Source: Burkholderiales bacterium
GTDB taxonomy: Bacteria; Pseudomonadota; Gammaproteobacteria; Burkholderiales; JAEUOS01
Direction of reading: 5' to 3'
Length of the DNA: 64,000 bases
NCBI GenBank assembly: GCA_947473125.1
Contig: CANJDH010000009.1
Coordinates: 1 to 64,000 of the forward strand
Each line of letters begins with the position of its first letter. The first letter of the stretch is position 1. The notes under the pieces are model-generated. The model made no database searches. It was not told where the DNA came from and saw nothing but the letters and a program-made list of their open reading frames with translations. The position numbers and the translations under genes were made by a program. Positions 63,304-64,000 of the stretch are shown here, one piece after another.

Positions 63304-64000
63304 ATGGCAAAAACTGCGTCCCCATCAGCCCCTAAACCCGCTCCCAAATCTGCCGGCAAGGCAGCACCGAAAACGGCAGCTGCGACCAAGGCCGCCTCGC
63401 GCCGCCTGGTGAGCAAGCCGTGCGACAAGGCCTATTCCACGCTGAACATCGCGGTCGAGGGTCGCATCGCCACCCTCACGCTGAACCGCCCCGAGCGCCT
63501 CAACGCCATCAACGACGACATGCCCGGCGAAATCCGCCAGGCGGTGGAAGCGGCCAATGCCGACGATCGGGTGCATGTGATCGTTGTGCGCGGCGCCGGC
63601 AACGCGTTTTGCGCGGGCTACGACCTGAAGTACTACGCCGAGGGCGACTCGACCAACATCATCACCCAGCCAATGCCGTGGGACCCGATGATCGACTACA
63701 AATTCATGAAGAAGAACACCGAAGACTTCATGAGCCTGTGGCGCTCCTACAAGCCGACCATCGCGCGGGTGCACGGCTACGCCGCGGCCGGCGGCAGCGA
63801 CATCGCCACCTGCTGCGACTTCATCGTCATGGAAGACAAGGCGCGCATCGGCTACATGCCGGTGCGGGTATGGGGCTGCCCCTCGCCGGCGATGTGGGTC
63901 TACCGCATCGGCGCGATGCGCGCCAAGCGCATGATGCTCACCGGCGACCTGATCAACGGCAAGCAGGCCTACGAGTGGGGCCTGGCTACCGAGGTGGCGT
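63304..64000 (+). CDS. enoyl-CoA hydratase/isomerase family protein (3' end outside window)
   Basis: At least 232 codons of a crotonase, cut by the window edge. A 35-residue Ala/Lys/Pro-rich N-terminal extension precedes the fold: [14 protein letters not shown], oxyanion-hole loops [15 protein letters not shown] and [16 protein letters not shown]. The position that holds the second catalytic glutamate in classical hydratases reads [12 protein letters not shown], so a strict hydratase activity is uncertain. A CGATCG-centred imperfect palindrome (63282-63293) lies just upstream and may be a weak form of the TetR/PsrA-like operator. Confidence 0.85.
   Translation, partial: MAKTASPSAPKPAPKSAGKAAPKTAAATKAASRRLVSKPCDKAYSTLNIAVEGRIATLTLNRPERLNAINDDMPGEIRQAVEAANADDRVHVIVVRGAGNAFCAGYDLKYYAEGDSTNIITQPMPWDPMIDYKFMKKNTEDFMSLWRSYKPTIARVHGYAAAGGSDIATCCDFIVMEDKARIGYMPVRVWGCPSPAMWVYRIGAMRAKRMMLTGDLINGKQAYEWGLATEVA

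Overview
The window is about 64 kb of high-GC DNA that looks like the chromosome of a betaproteobacterium of the Burkholderiales/Rhodocyclales type. The reasons are the orphan tripartite tricarboxylate (Bug-type) receptor, the abundance of TRAP and branched-chain-type ABC uptake systems, the FNR-type boxes, and the codon and protein style. I see no rRNA, tRNA, plasmid origin or complete insertion sequence. Most of the sequence is catabolic accessory genome. One stretch of roughly 20 kb (about 42.9 to 61.5 kb) is a defence and toxin-antitoxin island.

Layout, left to right. (1) 0-3.4 kb: a small unknown protein, an exported SAM methyltransferase and a lone CoxL/xanthine-dehydrogenase-like molybdenum subunit. 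(2) 3.5-16.3 kb: an acyl-CoA catabolism block with a thiolase, a five-gene HAAT/Liv-type ABC importer, an acyl-CoA synthetase, an MFE-2-like 3-hydroxyacyl-CoA dehydrogenase, a cyclic-nucleotide-binding protein, an SCP-x-type thiolase and a cytochrome P450. Two promoters carry the same CAAAC(N4)GTTTG palindrome, so a TetR/PsrA-type fatty-acid regulator encoded elsewhere probably controls the block. (3) 16.4-20.3 kb: YqjD/YqjE/YqjK-like envelope stress genes behind an FNR-type box, UbiD, and a membrane-anchored lytic transglycosylase whose roughly 320-nt leader contains a possible attenuator and leader peptide. (4) 20.5-28.1 kb: a GntR-controlled sugar-acid operon (idonate dehydrogenase, glucarate-dehydratase-like enzyme, TRAP transporter with two receptors, RidA). 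(5) 28.2-34 kb: a Bug receptor divergent from an aromatic monooxygenase/VOC/IclR operon, then a GarR-like reductase and a lactonase-like hydrolase. (6) 34-42.8 kb: EutBC, a BrnT/BrnA pair with a defective toxin start, a TAXI-TRAP system, cytochrome b561 and an FAD oxidase.

(7) 42.9-61.5 kb, the island: a self-inhibited Fic protein behind twin operators, an AbrB/PIN pair, a type I restriction operon (hsdM, hsdS, a GmrSD-like DUF262/DUF1524 gene, rhuM, hsdR) split by a cargo insertion, a PIN/Xre-ImmA pair, an Mrr-like membrane protein, a second Fic protein with a convergent putative antitoxin, and an MNT gene with a wrecked HEPN partner. (8) 61.7-64 kb: a Tat-exported amidohydrolase and a crotonase running off the edge.

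The most unusual material lies between rhuM and hsdR. A RibD-like deaminase domain is fused to a GHKL/RecG-like ATPase and a winged helix. Around it are arrays of a 33-bp tripartite element (half-site, 3 bp, same half-site, 3 bp, inverted half-site) repeated with an exact 62-bp period; the half-sites vary from copy to copy but the inverted arm changes with them. A decayed copy of the hsdR 5' end sits at the other side of the cargo, showing that the cargo was inserted into a formerly contiguous rhuM-hsdR junction. I could run no database search, so family names rest on recognised motifs.
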